A stretch of 59,269 bases of DNA from an uncultured Bacteroidales bacterium (GCA_902800305.1 CADCDP010000024.1:1-59269); one strand, 5' to 3'; counted from the stretch's first letter, positions 8,654 to 17,959 are shown. Numbers and translations are program-made. The notes: generated from the letters alone by a model not told the origin.

Positions 8654-9385
8654 TTACTTCATGTTCGTATATACGTTCTGCACATCGTCGAACTCTTCCA
8701 AACGTTCCACCATCTTCTCAATGGTCTCACGCTGTTCGTCCGTCACTTCCTTCAGGTCGTTAGGCACGTAAGTGAATTCGGCACCCGTGATTTCGTAACC
8801 GTTATCCTCCAGGTACTTCTGAATCTGTGCGAACGACTTGGGGTCGCCATAGATGGTGATGGTCGTCTCGTCCTTCTCCTCGTCGTACTCCTCATCATAC
8901 TCGTCATTCACGCCAAACTCGATGGCTTCCAAGATGAACTCGTCCATATCCATATCGGGCTTCTTCTTGAAAGTGAACTGGCTGTAGTGGTCGAAGAGGA
9001 ACGAGAGGGAACCGGTCGTACCCATGTTGCCGCTGAACTTGTTGAACACCGAACGGACATCAGCCACAGTACGGGTCGTGTTGTCGGTCAAAGTATCGAC
9101 AAAAACAGCCACACCGTGAGGGCCATATCCTTCGTAAGTCACGCTCTTCCAAGCCGACTTGTCCTTACCGATGGCATTCTTGATGGCACGGTCGATGTTG
9201 TCCTTCGGCATATTCTCGTGACGGCAAGTCGCGATGACAGCACGAAGATGTGCATTGTTGTCGGGGTCAGGACCACCTTCAGCCACCGCGATGGCAATCT
9301 GCTTGCCCAGGCGTGTGAAGGTCTTTGCCATGTTACCCCATCTCTTCAATTTTCTCGCTTTACGGAATTCAAATGCTCTTCCCAT
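8654..9385 (-). CDS. yebC: YebC/TACO1-family regulatory protein
   Basis: A 243-residue member of the YebC family. The N-terminus is MGRAFEFRKARKLKRWGNMA, and the conserved block DNAHLRAVIATCRHENMPKD and the repeated-fold block GYGPHGVAVFVDTLTDN are present. Family members bind DNA or act on translation of proline-rich stretches. An acidic stretch (DEYDEEYDEEKDE) interrupts the C-terminal domain. It is the first gene of yebC-TSCPD-lipoprotein and lies 57 bp after pheT. That gap holds AT-rich repeats of TTTACTATTT and ACAATTTA and no obvious terminator. Confidence 0.93.
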   Translation of the reverse strand: MGRAFEFRKARKLKRWGNMAKTFTRLGKQIAIAVAEGGPDPDNNAHLRAVIATCRHENMPKDNIDRAIKNAIGKDKSAWKSVTYEGYGPHGVAVFVDTLTDNTTRTVADVRSVFNKFSGNMGTTGSLSFLFDHYSQFTFKKKPDMDMDEFILEAIEFGVNDEYDEEYDEEKDETTITIYGDPKSFAQIQKYLEDNGYEITGAEFTYVPNDLKEVTDEQRETIEKMVERLEEFDDVQNVYTNMK

Positions 9386-9442
9386 AATCTTATTTACTAT
9401 TTGACAATTTACTATTTACAATTTATGATTTACTCAATTGGA

Positions 9443-11962
9443 CTATTTGCCACGAACCGTTGCTCCCGTCGCCTTGCAGATGCTCTGTTCGATTTTATTC
9501 ATGATGGCCTCGATAGCCTTATCGTTCAGCGTCTTCTCCTCGCTTTGCAACGTGAAGTTCACCGCATACGACTTCTTGCCGGCTTCGAGGTTCTTCCCTT
9601 CATACACATCGAAGAGCTTCACCTCCTTCAAGAGCTTCTTCTCCGCTTGATAAGCCGCAGCCTCAATCTGAGCGAACTCGACACCCTCATCCACGAGCAA
9701 TGCCAAGTCGCGGCTCACAGCTGGGAACTTCGACAAATCGTAATACGTAACCGTCACCTTCTTGATGAGCTTCATCAAGTTCGTCCAGTTGATATCGGCG
9801 AAATACACCGGAGCTTCCACATCCAGCTTCTTCGCCAGCTTCTTCGTCACGATACCGAACTCAGCAATCTTCTTGCCCCCACGCTGCGTGACAGTCGTGG
9901 CAATCGAGAACACATCGTTCTTCTCCTCGCCAAACACCAGCGCACCGAAAGGCACACCCAGCCGCTTGAAGATATTCAGCACGTAAGCCTTCATCTCATA
10001 CACCGAGCTTTCCTCGTCGGCATGTGCCCAGTTGCCGTTCACACGCTTACCCGTCTGCCACAAGCCCAGATGATAGTCCTCGCTGTAAGCAGCCAATATT
10101 TTCTTCGACGACTCAGCACTTGCCTTCAGCGTCTCACCGTTCTCATCCACCTTCTCCTGACTCTTCTCTGGGTCAAAGTAGTAACAGTTACCAAACTCGA
10201 AAAACTTCAAGTCGGGCATACGGCGATTGGCATTGCGGGCAATCGACTCCAAACCACCGAACAACAGCGTCTGCCTCAACACCGCCAAGTCCTGACTCAG
10301 CGGGTTCATCAGCTTCACGCAGTTCTCCAGTTTGTAGGTCTCGCCTTCCTCATAATAAGCCACCTTCGTCAGCGAGTTGTTCAGTATCTCGTTAAAGCCA
10401 CAACCCACCAGCTGCTCAGCCACGTGGTTCTGCAACTTATTACTCTTGTCCAGTTCACCCTTCGTCGTCAGCGACGAGCGAACCTGCGAAGGAATCTCGA
10501 TATTGTTATACCCATAGATGCGCAGAATCTCCTCCACCACATCGCAAGGCTTCTTCACATCCACACGGAACGCCGGAGCCTTCACCTGCATCCCCTTCTC
10601 GTCGCTCTTCAGAATCTCGAAGCCGAGGTTCTTCAAGATGCTCTGCTGGGTCTCCACAGGCAGCTCCTTACCAATGAGGTCTGCCACATACTGATATTCC
10701 ACATCGATGATGGCATCCTGAGGCAGCGTCTCGTTCTTCACATCCACAATCTCCATGCTCACTTCGCCGCCAGCCAGTTCCTGAGCCAGCATCGCAGCAC
10801 GCTTGATGGCATAGACCTGTCCTGCTGGGTCGATGCCTCTCTCGAAACGGAAACTGGCATCTGTCTGAAGTCCGTGACGACGCGCACTCTTGCGAATCCA
10901 AGTGGGGTGGAAGTAAGCACTCTCGAAGAGCACATTCTTCGTGGTCTCATACGTACCACTACCCTTTCCTCCGAACACACCGGCGATACACATCGGCTCT
11001 TCCACATTGCAGATAGCCAAATCCTTATCGCTCAGCTTGTGCTCCTCACCATCGAGGGTAACAAATGGAGTGCCCTCTGGCAGCGTCTTCACCACCACCT
11101 TATTGCCCTTCACCATATCGGCATCGAAGCAATGCAGAGGCTGTCCGTAGGCCATCATAATATAATTCGTGATATCCACAATATTGTTGATGGGACGCTG
11201 ACCAATCGCCGTCAATCGGTCCTTCAACCACTTCGGACTTTCCTTCACTTCACAGTTCTTCACCGACACAGCGCAGTAGCGTGGACAAGCCTCCTCGGCC
11301 TCCACTACCACGTCAAACGTCAGGTCGTGGTTCTGTACCGTAAAGCCCTCCACCGATGGACGATGCAACGCGGTCTCATAACCGTTCTGCTTCAGATAAG
11401 CGTAGAAATCGCGGGCCACACCCCAGTGCGAACAAGCATCCGAGTGATTCGGTGTAATATCCACCTCAATCACATAGTCGCTCTCCAAACCGTAGTACTC
11501 AGCAGCAGGCGTGCCCACCACAGCATCCGCTGGCAACACGATGATGCCATCATGGCTGGTGCCCACGCCAATCTCGTCTTCCGCACAAATCATGCCATTC
11601 GACTCGATGCCCCTCAGCTTACTCTTCTTAATCACAAACTCCTTGTCACCGTCATACAGCTTGCAGCCCAACTGAGCCACAATCACCTTCTGACCGGCAG
11701 CCACATTCGGTGCGCCACAGACAATCTGCTCCACCACACCGTTACCCTCATCCACCGTCGTCACGTGCATGTGGTCACTATTCGGATGCGGTTCACAAGT
11801 CAGCACCTGACCGACCACCAAACCTTGCAGACCACCCTTGATGCTCTGCACCTCTTCCACTGCCTCGACCTCCAGGCCTATACTCGTGAGTGCCTTACCC
11901 ACTTCCTCAGCCGTCATGTCGAAGTCAACATACTCCTTCAACCATTTGTAAGAAATATTCAT
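9443..11962 (-). CDS. pheT: Phenylalanine-tRNA ligase beta subunit
   Basis: An 839-residue cytoplasmic PheRS beta chain of normal Bacteroidota length. It shows the N-terminal tRNA-binding EMAP-type domain (GLVVGQVLTCEPHPNSDH), the B3/4 editing domain (PRYCAVSVKNCEV), the B5 domain (YGYNNIEIPSQVRSS region), the catalytic-like core and the C-terminal anticodon-binding FDX-ACB domain (LSKFPAVSRDLALLVD). It pairs with PheS, which is not in this window. A promoter lies at 12050-12083. Confidence 0.97.
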   Translation of the reverse strand: MNISYKWLKEYVDFDMTAEEVGKALTSIGLEVEAVEEVQSIKGGLQGLVVGQVLTCEPHPNSDHMHVTTVDEGNGVVEQIVCGAPNVAAGQKVIVAQLGCKLYDGDKEFVIKKSKLRGIESNGMICAEDEIGVGTSHDGIIVLPADAVVGTPAAEYYGLESDYVIEVDITPNHSDACSHWGVARDFYAYLKQNGYETALHRPSVEGFTVQNHDLTFDVVVEAEEACPRYCAVSVKNCEVKESPKWLKDRLTAIGQRPINNIVDITNYIMMAYGQPLHCFDADMVKGNKVVVKTLPEGTPFVTLDGEEHKLSDKDLAICNVEEPMCIAGVFGGKGSGTYETTKNVLFESAYFHPTWIRKSARRHGLQTDASFRFERGIDPAGQVYAIKRAAMLAQELAGGEVSMEIVDVKNETLPQDAIIDVEYQYVADLIGKELPVETQQSILKNLGFEILKSDEKGMQVKAPAFRVDVKKPCDVVEEILRIYGYNNIEIPSQVRSSLTTKGELDKSNKLQNHVAEQLVGCGFNEILNNSLTKVAYYEEGETYKLENCVKLMNPLSQDLAVLRQTLLFGGLESIARNANRRMPDLKFFEFGNCYYFDPEKSQEKVDENGETLKASAESSKKILAAYSEDYHLGLWQTGKRVNGNWAHADEESSVYEMKAYVLNIFKRLGVPFGALVFGEEKNDVFSIATTVTQRGGKKIAEFGIVTKKLAKKLDVEAPVYFADINWTNLMKLIKKVTVTYYDLSKFPAVSRDLALLVDEGVEFAQIEAAAYQAEKKLLKEVKLFDVYEGKNLEAGKKSYAVNFTLQSEEKTLNDKAIEAIMNKIEQSICKATGATVRGK

Positions 11963-12049
11963 ATCGTAAAACCTTTAAAATTATATCCTTTTACCTATTT
12001 ATTCCCACGCGCCCACGCATCATCGCACGCGCCCACGCGAAAAACGCTG

Positions 12050-12083
12050 CAAAGTTACGAAAAAAAAATCATTCCTCCACAAC
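12050..12083 (-). promoter_or_regulatory. Promoter of pheT
   Basis: The minus strand reads TAACTTTG (12050-12057), a TAnnTTTG -7 box, with GTTG (12080-12083) 22 bp upstream as a weak -33 box. The start codon is about 88 bp downstream. Confidence 0.5.
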
Positions 12084-12549
12084 TTCCCCCACTTTTTCTA
12101 CAATCCCCCCTCTCCTTTCCCTTCCTGTCCTTCCCCCATTCTCCTTTCCTCCTACCCCTTTTCCCTTCCCGTCCTCCCTTTCCCTTCTCTTTCCCCCTCC
12201 CCCCTTTCCGTGCCCTGCGGTTTTCCCGCAGGGTCTCTTTCCTTCCCTCCCCCTCACCCCCCAAGGAAACATTTCCGCCCCTTTTTATCATCAAAAAAAG
12301 CCCATAAAACACATTTCCATCCTAAAAAAAATACCCAAAATGAAAAAAAACGCCAAAAATGTTTGCTCAATTCAACCCTTTTTTGCATTTTTGCACCGAA
12401 TTAGAAATGAAATTACTCATAGCGACGTTCAGAACAATGAAAAATTAACCATTCTTCCCCAATAAAGAAGAAACACAAAACCCTTCGGACACAACCTCGC
12501 CCACACAAAAAAAGGTGACAAAAACATCCGAAACCCAAAAGAAAAAGAA
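12084..12549. other. Intergenic region with long pyrimidine tract and hairpin
   Basis: No gene is supported here. Bases about 12084-12300 are almost only C and T on the plus strand. They are interrupted by a hairpin, CCCTGCGG (12213-12220) against CCGCAGGG (12226-12233) with a 5-nt loop. The right part is A-rich and leads into the fimbrial cluster. ORFs through the tract are low complexity in all frames. Confidence 0.6.
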
Positions 12550-13905
12550 ATGAAGATGAGCAATACAATCTACAACCATACGATACAAAAGCAGCTCCCC
12601 ACCCTGAGAGCACTTTTCCTCGTGTTGCTCATCACCACACTCCCCACCCTCCTTCAGGCACAAATCCTGACCGACACCCTCTCCATCCGCTTCCAGCTCG
12701 ACAGCATCCGCATCGACATGAACTATGCCGACAATGCCGCCCATTGGGACACCTTCGAGCACAACTTCCGTCAGCACTACGCCAACAAAAGCGCCTCCAC
12801 CCTCCGACTCGACATCTACGCCGGAGCATCACCCGAAGGCACAGCCGCACACAACCGCTGGCTCGGTGAAAACCGAGGCCTCGCCATACGCCGACTCGTC
12901 CGCCAGCGTCTGGGCAACAGCGTAGGCAACATCATCGTACACAACGAAGCCGCCCGATGGGATGGACTCTACGACCTCGTGTCAGCCAGCGACGAACCCT
13001 GGCGCGACGAAGTCCTCCGCATCATCGACCAGCCCGCCGGCTACGACGAAAACATACGCGACCCACGCGAAACCCGTCTCCGCCAGCTCCGTCGAGGCAC
13101 CGTCTGGCCCATCCTCCTCGAACGCTACCTCGCACCCCTCCGCAGCGGAGCCACAGCCATCCTCCGATGGGAAAACGGACGCGACACCGTCTATGTGCGC
13201 GACACCATCACCATCATCAACCAGCCCTACTACGTCACCGCCGACGGTGGCAAGCACAGACCCAAAGTCGTTGACACCGCCCGACGCGACAGCCTCCGAC
13301 TCGAAAGACTCCAATACCCCGCTTGGGCCATCAAGACCAACTTCCTCTTCTGGGCAGTCCTCTCACCCAACCTGCAAGTCGAAATACCCCTCGGACACAA
13401 AAACCGCTGGAGCCTCGAAGCCGAATACAACATCCCGTGGATTCTCTGGAAACGCACATGGAGCCACAACGCCCACGCCTCCCAGCTACACAACCTCGGA
13501 TTCGAACTACGCCACTGGCTCGGCCACCGCGCCAACCACCGCTGGCTACAAGGCTGGCACATCGGACTCGCACTCGCAGGAGGATACTACGACGTTGAAT
13601 GGAAAAAGCACGAAGGCTACCAAGGCGAATACCTCAACACCTTCCTCAACCTCGGCTACCAGCATCGCTGGGGCAAACACTGGGGACTCGATTTCGGAGT
13701 AGGCGTAGGACTCTTCGCCACCCAATACCGCCACTACTACGGCGGCTCAGTCTTCCCCGACAACCACCTCGAACCCTGGGACAAGCACCTCATCTGGCAC
13801 GACACAGGAAACCGCAACTGGCTCGGACCCAACCACGCCAACCTCTCCCTCATCTACCTCTTCAACGCTTGGCCCTTCCACACCAAATCAAAAAAACTCC
13901 AATAA
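12550..13905 (+). CDS. DUF3575 outer-membrane protein with OmpA-like N-terminal part
   Basis: A 451-residue envelope protein. It has a signal peptide (about 1-37). An OmpA/peptidoglycan-associated-like segment follows (LRLDIYAGASPEGTAAHNR, then NRGLAIRRLVRQRLG). The DUF3575 domain takes up the last 190 residues (AIKTNFLFWAVLSPNLQVE, FELRHWLGHR, GLALAGGYYDVEW, FLNLGYQHRWG), probably a small beta-barrel. In Bacteroidales this family usually stands first in fimbrillin clusters with a DUF5119 gene, as here. Codons end strongly in C. ATG 12550 and ATG 12556 are both possible starts; the first has an A/G-rich leader (AAAGAAAAAGAAATG). Confidence 0.85.
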   Translation: MKMSNTIYNHTIQKQLPTLRALFLVLLITTLPTLLQAQILTDTLSIRFQLDSIRIDMNYADNAAHWDTFEHNFRQHYANKSASTLRLDIYAGASPEGTAAHNRWLGENRGLAIRRLVRQRLGNSVGNIIVHNEAARWDGLYDLVSASDEPWRDEVLRIIDQPAGYDENIRDPRETRLRQLRRGTVWPILLERYLAPLRSGATAILRWENGRDTVYVRDTITIINQPYYVTADGGKHRPKVVDTARRDSLRLERLQYPAWAIKTNFLFWAVLSPNLQVEIPLGHKNRWSLEAEYNIPWILWKRTWSHNAHASQLHNLGFELRHWLGHRANHRWLQGWHIGLALAGGYYDVEWKKHEGYQGEYLNTFLNLGYQHRWGKHWGLDFGVGVGLFATQYRHYYGGSVFPDNHLEPWDKHLIWHDTGNRNWLGPNHANLSLIYLFNAWPFHTKSKKLQ

Positions 13906-13907
13906 CA

Positions 13908-13960
13908 CCCCCATCAACCCCATTAAACCCATCAACCCCATCAACCCCATAAAACCAAAC
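13908..13960. repeat. Short tandem repeat (CATCAACCCC-type)
   Basis: Four to five imperfect copies of a 9-12 bp unit (ATCAACCCC / TTAAACCC) fill the gap between the DUF3575 and DUF5119 genes. Such a tract could vary in length and change spacing in the operon. Confidence 0.6.
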
Positions 13961-13970
13961 TAAAGCAACA

Positions 13971-15167
13971 ATGAAACGCCTCACCCCATACCTCCTCGTC
14001 CTTCTGGCAAGCCTCCTCACAGCCTGCCGGCGCGACCTGTGGGTCTATACCGACCAGTTCCGTCAGGTGGAACTCATAACCGACTGGTCGCAAGCCCACG
14101 AACGACCCGGTGGTATGACCTGGTGGTTCATGAACCTCGACAACAGCGGACGCAACTACCACGAGACCACAGCCGAAGTCAGCCACTCATGGCTCAACCT
14201 CCCGCAAGGCTCCTACGACGGCGTCGTCTTCGACTACTCACCAGCCGAATACTCCCACCAAGAGTTCATCGGAATGAGCTACCCCGACAGCGCACTCGTC
14301 CACCAGCTCCCATCAGCCGACCAGCCCGCTGCCAACCAACACCTCTACGGCGACTATGCCGTTCCCAACTACCTCGAAGGCATCCCACGCTACACACCCA
14401 CAGGCATGTACCAAGTGGGGGCTGAACCCGAACTCATCAACGCCGATACCATCAAAGGCGTACATATCACCTCCGGTCCCGAAGAAGACCTTATCCTCTG
14501 GAAAGACCGCGACCAATACACCTCCGACCTCACCACACTCACCCTCCACGACACCCCACAACCCCTCGTCTGGACACTCAACGTAAAAGTCCACGTCAAA
14601 GGACTCACCTACATGAACAGCATCAGAGGCAGCATAGCAGGACTCGCCGACGGATGCTGGCTCAGCACACTACGCCACACCAGCACCCCCTGCCTCCAAG
14701 CACTCGACTCCTGGTCAAGCGTCACCCTAAACGACAGCATCGGCTACATCACCACCTCTGTCCGCAACTTCGGAATGCCCGACCTCGACATGCCACCCTC
14801 CACCGCCATCACACGAGCCGATGGCGATGAGACCGACGACCAAGAAACAACCGGAAACGAAGAAACAGATGGAGAAACAACCAGTAGCGAAGAGTCAGGC
14901 GGCATCCACACCCAAATCGGTGAACGCCTCCAGCTCAACCTCCTCTTCCTCCTCCGCGACCAAGCCACAGTCAAAAGCTACCACTACGACGTAGGCGATG
15001 ACTGCATCACCATCCGCGATGGCCAACTCGAAATAAACATCGACATCCCCATCGACTACCCCGGCGGCATTCCCGACCTACCCTACGTCGAAACCTCCGA
15101 CGGCACCGGCTTCAATGCCGACGTCACCCCCTGGGCCGATGGCGGCACCGCCGACGAAACCATGTAG
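13971..15167 (+). CDS. DUF5119 lipoprotein of the fimbrial cluster
   Basis: A 398-residue lipoprotein. The lipobox LLTAC puts the lipidated Cys at 19. The mature start RRDLWVYTDQFRQVELITDWS carries the DUF5119 signature (C-x(3-5)-L-W with a V-x-V-x-x-D/TW strand). The middle is a fimbrillin-like beta domain; residues about 283-310 are an acidic Glu/Thr/Asp-rich linker (DDQETTGNEETDGETTSSEE). Family members accompany DUF3575 and Mfa-like fimbrillins and are thought to be accessory or anchor subunits; that role is inferred from context. There is a 65-bp gap to the DUF3575 gene and C-rich codon use like it. Confidence 0.8.
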   Translation: MKRLTPYLLVLLASLLTACRRDLWVYTDQFRQVELITDWSQAHERPGGMTWWFMNLDNSGRNYHETTAEVSHSWLNLPQGSYDGVVFDYSPAEYSHQEFIGMSYPDSALVHQLPSADQPAANQHLYGDYAVPNYLEGIPRYTPTGMYQVGAEPELINADTIKGVHITSGPEEDLILWKDRDQYTSDLTTLTLHDTPQPLVWTLNVKVHVKGLTYMNSIRGSIAGLADGCWLSTLRHTSTPCLQALDSWSSVTLNDSIGYITTSVRNFGMPDLDMPPSTAITRADGDETDDQETTGNEETDGETTSSEESGGIHTQIGERLQLNLLFLLRDQATVKSYHYDVGDDCITIRDGQLEINIDIPIDYPGGIPDLPYVETSDGTGFNADVTPWADGGTADETM

Positions 15168-15260
15168 CCCTGTTCCGTCTGCCGCGGCACCACCGCGACA
15201 ACCCAACATACCCCACGCTCTTTGACATTCTGACACAGATAAAAAAACACCCCCAACCCC

Positions 15261-15291
15261 TTGGCACTTTCGCCAAAATATCGTATCTTTG
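15261..15291 (+). promoter_or_regulatory. Promoter of the GxxExxY gene
   Basis: TTGG (15261-15264), a 19-bp spacer and TATCTTTG (15284-15291) form one of the best Bacteroidota promoters in the window, 31 bp before the ATG. The gene therefore has its own promoter inside the fimbrial cluster. Confidence 0.7.
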
Positions 15292-15321
15292 CACCCAGAC
15301 AACGCCACAGGCTAAAGAGAC

Positions 15322-15735
15322 ATGGATAGAAACTACACATTCAGAATACTCCAGTGCCTCTACGAGGTACACAAACAACTCGGCCCTGGCTTACTCGAAA
15401 GCATCTACGAAGAAGCAACCGCCAAGGAACTGACAGCCCAAGGCTTCCAAGTCGAGCGACAAGTCAGCGTGCCCGTCATCTACAAAGGCGAACGACTCGC
15501 AAACGACCTACGCCTCGACCTCATCATCGATGACAAAGTGATACTCGAACTCAAGAGCGTCACCGAGTACCGCAAACTCTTTGAAAAGCAACTCTTCACC
15601 TACCTCGTACTCAAAAACTGCGAGATAGGCTACGTAGTCAACTTCAACGAAGAGTCCCTACAAAACGGCATCCATGCCGTTTACAACTCTCGCTACTCCA
15701 AGGAAGAACACAAAGCTCTAAGGAAGGATATATAA
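15322..15735 (+). CDS. GxxExxY family protein
   Basis: A 137-residue protein with the name-giving motif GPGLLESIY (Gly23, Glu26, Tyr29) and the PD-(D/E)XK-like core RLDLIIDDKVILELKS. The length is normal for the family. The biochemical role is unknown; the fold suggests a nuclease. It is out of place in a fimbrial cluster, has its own promoter, and is followed directly by two palindromic repeat copies. This suggests a mobile or horizontally gained insert. Confidence 0.9.
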   Translation: MDRNYTFRILQCLYEVHKQLGPGLLESIYEEATAKELTAQGFQVERQVSVPVIYKGERLANDLRLDLIIDDKVILELKSVTEYRKLFEKQLFTYLVLKNCEIGYVVNFNEESLQNGIHAVYNSRYSKEEHKALRKDI

Positions 15736-15736
15736 A

Positions 15737-15822
15737 GTCTAAGGAGTCAAGGAGTTAAGGAGTCATACAGCACTCGGCACACAAGCCGCCAAAAAACTCC
15801 TCTACTCCTAAACTCCTTAGAC
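15737..15822. repeat. GTCTAAGGAGT palindromic repeat, copy A
   Basis: An 86-bp interrupted palindrome. The left arm is GTCTAAGGAGTCAAGGAGTT and the right arm ends ACTCCTAAACTCCTTAGAC. The centre is CACTCGGC-ACACAA-GCCG, itself a small hairpin. It begins 2 bp after the GxxExxY stop. A trailing piece CTCTCTCCACAGAG follows. Confidence 0.8.
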
Positions 15823-15872
15823 AAAAAAATCTCTCTCCACAGAGACACCCACTCCAAGGAAATACGTTTTAA

Positions 15873-15960
15873 GTCTAAGGAGTCAAGGAGTTAAGGAGTC
15901 ATACAGCACTCGGCGCACAAGCCGCCAAAAAAAACTCCTTTACTCCTCTACTCCTTAGAC
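15873..15960. repeat. GTCTAAGGAGT palindromic repeat, copy B
   Basis: An 88-bp copy nearly identical to copy A, including the CACTCGGCGCACAAGCCG centre. It is separated from A by 50 bp. The remaining bases up to 16081 are A-rich leader with a near -7 box (TAACTTTT, about 16057) before the main fimbrillin gene. Confidence 0.8.
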
Positions 15961-16081
15961 CAAAAAAAAATTTCTCTCCGTAGAAAAAAACCTCTCTCCC
16001 CAGAAAAAAACAAAAAAACATTACTCATTAGAGACAACAAAAACCAACTTTATTATTAACTTTTTAAAAACTTATGTGATT

Positions 16082-17533
16082 ATGAAAAAGACTAAGTATT
16101 TTATTTTCGCTGCTGCTGCAGCTCTCTTCGCAGCATGTTCCAGCGACGACGGTCTGGCTCCAGAAAAGCAGCAGATCGCACAGACGGGGCAAGTGCCCGT
16201 AGTGTTCGACACCTACGTGAACCGCACTACACGTGCTGGTTACCACGGTGACATCAATGCTGTGGGAACTTTACAAACTGCGGATGTTAAAGGCTTTGGC
16301 GTTTTCGGTTATTACACCGACAACAACGACTACGACCAGTTCTCCATTCCTAACTTCATGTACAACCAGCAAGTTACATATGAATCAGACACATGGACTT
16401 ACTCTCCTGTTAAGTACTGGCCTAATGAATACGGTTCCACCGCCATTTCTGAGGACTACGACCGCGTGACCTTCTTTGCTTATGCTCCATACGTTGAAGT
16501 TACCCCTGCAACAGGTAAAGTCAATACCTCAAGTACTAAGACTGCTAATCCGACAGAAACTACTGGTATCGTAGGCATGTCAAGCAATACTGGCTCAGGC
16601 GACCCAATGGTGAAGTATGTTGTCAGCCTTGCTCCTGCAACTAAAGTGGATTTACTTTGGGGTGTAAAAGCAGCCGGGGATTGGAAAATCACTCAAACAA
16701 ACACAGCTCAAACAGGTTTGACTGTAGGTTTTCCTTGGATAAATGTTCAGCGTCCTGCAGATGCAACGACCTCACAAAAACTGCTGTTTGACTTCAAGCA
16801 TGCTTTGGCTAAGCTCAATGTACAGATTGATGCTGATGTTGATAAAGCATCAGGTCATGACAATGAAGTTGCTACCGACAACAAAATTTTCGTCCGCTCC
16901 ATCACTTTCACCGGTTTTGCTACAAAGGGTGCCCTCAATCTGAATAACACCGATGCTGGTGCAGGTGTGGCAAAGTGGATGTCTTTCAACTGCGTTAATG
17001 AACTCGAAGCAGGTGAAGAAATCACTATTTACGACGGTCGTAAAGACGGCAAGGAAGGTGTGTCTGAGGCAAGCAATGAAAAGGTTAAAGGTCTGAATCC
17101 TGTAATTATTGAAAACGGAAACTGGACTGCTGTTAATGTAGCGAACAAAGGTGTAAGCAAAACAGCAGTAAACCTGTTTGAGCCTACATCATCATTGGCA
17201 ACTGATGAATTAAAACTGGCTGACCCCATCTACGTTATTCCGACAGGTGAAGCTGTTGATGTTACCATCGTTTATGAAGTAGAAGCTGCGGATGCCAATC
17301 TGCCCACAGTCTTAGCTGACGGAGCAACGAAAGGTAGCAAAATTAAGAACACAATCACTAAGAAAGCTGTTATTGCTAAATTAGAAAATGGAAAAGATTA
17401 CACGCTTAAAATCCACCTTGGCATGAACAGCGTTAAGTTTGATGCTAATGTTACAAAATGGGATACTCCTGCTACTGAAACTGACGTTTACCTTCCAAGC
17501 AACACTCCAAGTAGCGCTCCAGTTCGTCGTTAA
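16082..17533 (+). CDS. Fimbrillin family (Mfa/FimA-like) lipoprotein A
   Basis: A 483-residue fimbrial subunit. The lipoprotein signal LFAACSS gives Cys19. A fimbrillin N-terminal domain follows with VVFDTYVNRTTRAGYHG, where the Arg is a plausible site for Rgp-type maturation, then FGVFGYYTDNN, FMYNQQVTY and YWPN. The C-terminal domain ends with KDYTLKIHLGMNSVKFDA. Subunits are lipid-anchored, cleaved and polymerise by strand exchange. The start is ATG 16082; GTG 16076 is in frame but poorer. Codons are A/T-ending, unlike the C-ending codons of its neighbours and of its closest paralogue at 19513, which suits a highly expressed major subunit or a different origin. Three paralogues follow. Confidence 0.92.
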   Translation: MKKTKYFIFAAAAALFAACSSDDGLAPEKQQIAQTGQVPVVFDTYVNRTTRAGYHGDINAVGTLQTADVKGFGVFGYYTDNNDYDQFSIPNFMYNQQVTYESDTWTYSPVKYWPNEYGSTAISEDYDRVTFFAYAPYVEVTPATGKVNTSSTKTANPTETTGIVGMSSNTGSGDPMVKYVVSLAPATKVDLLWGVKAAGDWKITQTNTAQTGLTVGFPWINVQRPADATTSQKLLFDFKHALAKLNVQIDADVDKASGHDNEVATDNKIFVRSITFTGFATKGALNLNNTDAGAGVAKWMSFNCVNELEAGEEITIYDGRKDGKEGVSEASNEKVKGLNPVIIENGNWTAVNVANKGVSKTAVNLFEPTSSLATDELKLADPIYVIPTGEAVDVTIVYEVEAADANLPTVLADGATKGSKIKNTITKKAVIAKLENGKDYTLKIHLGMNSVKFDANVTKWDTPATETDVYLPSNTPSSAPVRR

Positions 17534-17581
17534 TCTCTCCTCTCATCATCCTCTCCATGAGGTATGATATACAACCAGACA

Positions 17582-17619
17582 GAGAGTGAACCCTCCCTCC
17601 CAGGTAGGGTTCCACTCTT
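17582..17619 (+). terminator. Terminator hairpin after fimbrillin A
   Basis: GAGTGAACCCT (17584-17594) pairs with AGGGTTCCACTC (17606-17617) with one bulged base and ends in TTT, 50 bp after the stop. It would set fimbrillin A apart as a separately transcribed unit. Confidence 0.6.
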
Positions 17620-17686
17620 TCCCCTCATCACTCCCCAAGGAAGCGAGTGTGTGTCAAAACAGATGAAGAAACACCCCCCAAAGCGC

Positions 17687-17755
17687 ACCCGACGGGTGCG
17701 ACACGCCGCACCCGACGGGTACGGCACGGCGGACACGACGGGTACGGCAAACACC
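17687..17755. repeat. Three 23-bp tandem repeats
   Basis: Units 17687-17709, 17710-17732 and 17733-17755 share ACCCGACGGGTRCGRCACG. Each core (CACCCGACGGGTG) is palindromic. The rest of 17620-17838 holds nothing recognisable. Confidence 0.75.
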
Positions 17756-17838
17756 TCCCCTCGACACCACCCACAGGGCCACCTCTCCATCTCTCTCGAC
17801 ACACACTCCCTTTCCCCAAGGAGCCTACAGCCTTAAAG

Positions 17839-17916
17839 GTCTAAGGAGTCAAGGAGCCCAGAGCACTCGGCGCACAAGCCGCCCCAAAAACTCCTTTACT
17901 CCCAAACTCCTTAGAC
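17839..17916. repeat. GTCTAAGGAGT palindromic repeat, copy C
   Basis: A 78-bp copy with a shortened left arm (GTCTAAGGAGTCAAGGAG), the same CACTCGGCGCACAAGCCG centre and the same right end ACTCCTTAGAC. It is followed by CACTCCATAGAGACAAAA, matching the tails of copies A and D. Confidence 0.8.
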
Positions 17917-17959
17917 TTAAAAAACATCACTCCATAGAGACAAAACAAACGATAAGAAC

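Noticed and set aside
8987..12307. 1,106-codon open frame on the plus strand across yebC and pheT
   Set aside because: Antisense shadow of two well-recognised genes; the product is Leu/His/Arg-rich without domains and runs into the pyrimidine tract.
12058..12312. Arg/Gly/Lys-rich reading frames in the pyrimidine tract
   Set aside because: Simple-sequence translation in all frames; no start signal or conserved motif.
12962..13702. Ser/Thr-rich 246-codon frame on the plus strand inside the DUF3575 gene
   Set aside because: Alternative-frame shadow caused by C-rich codons; no independent start or family match.
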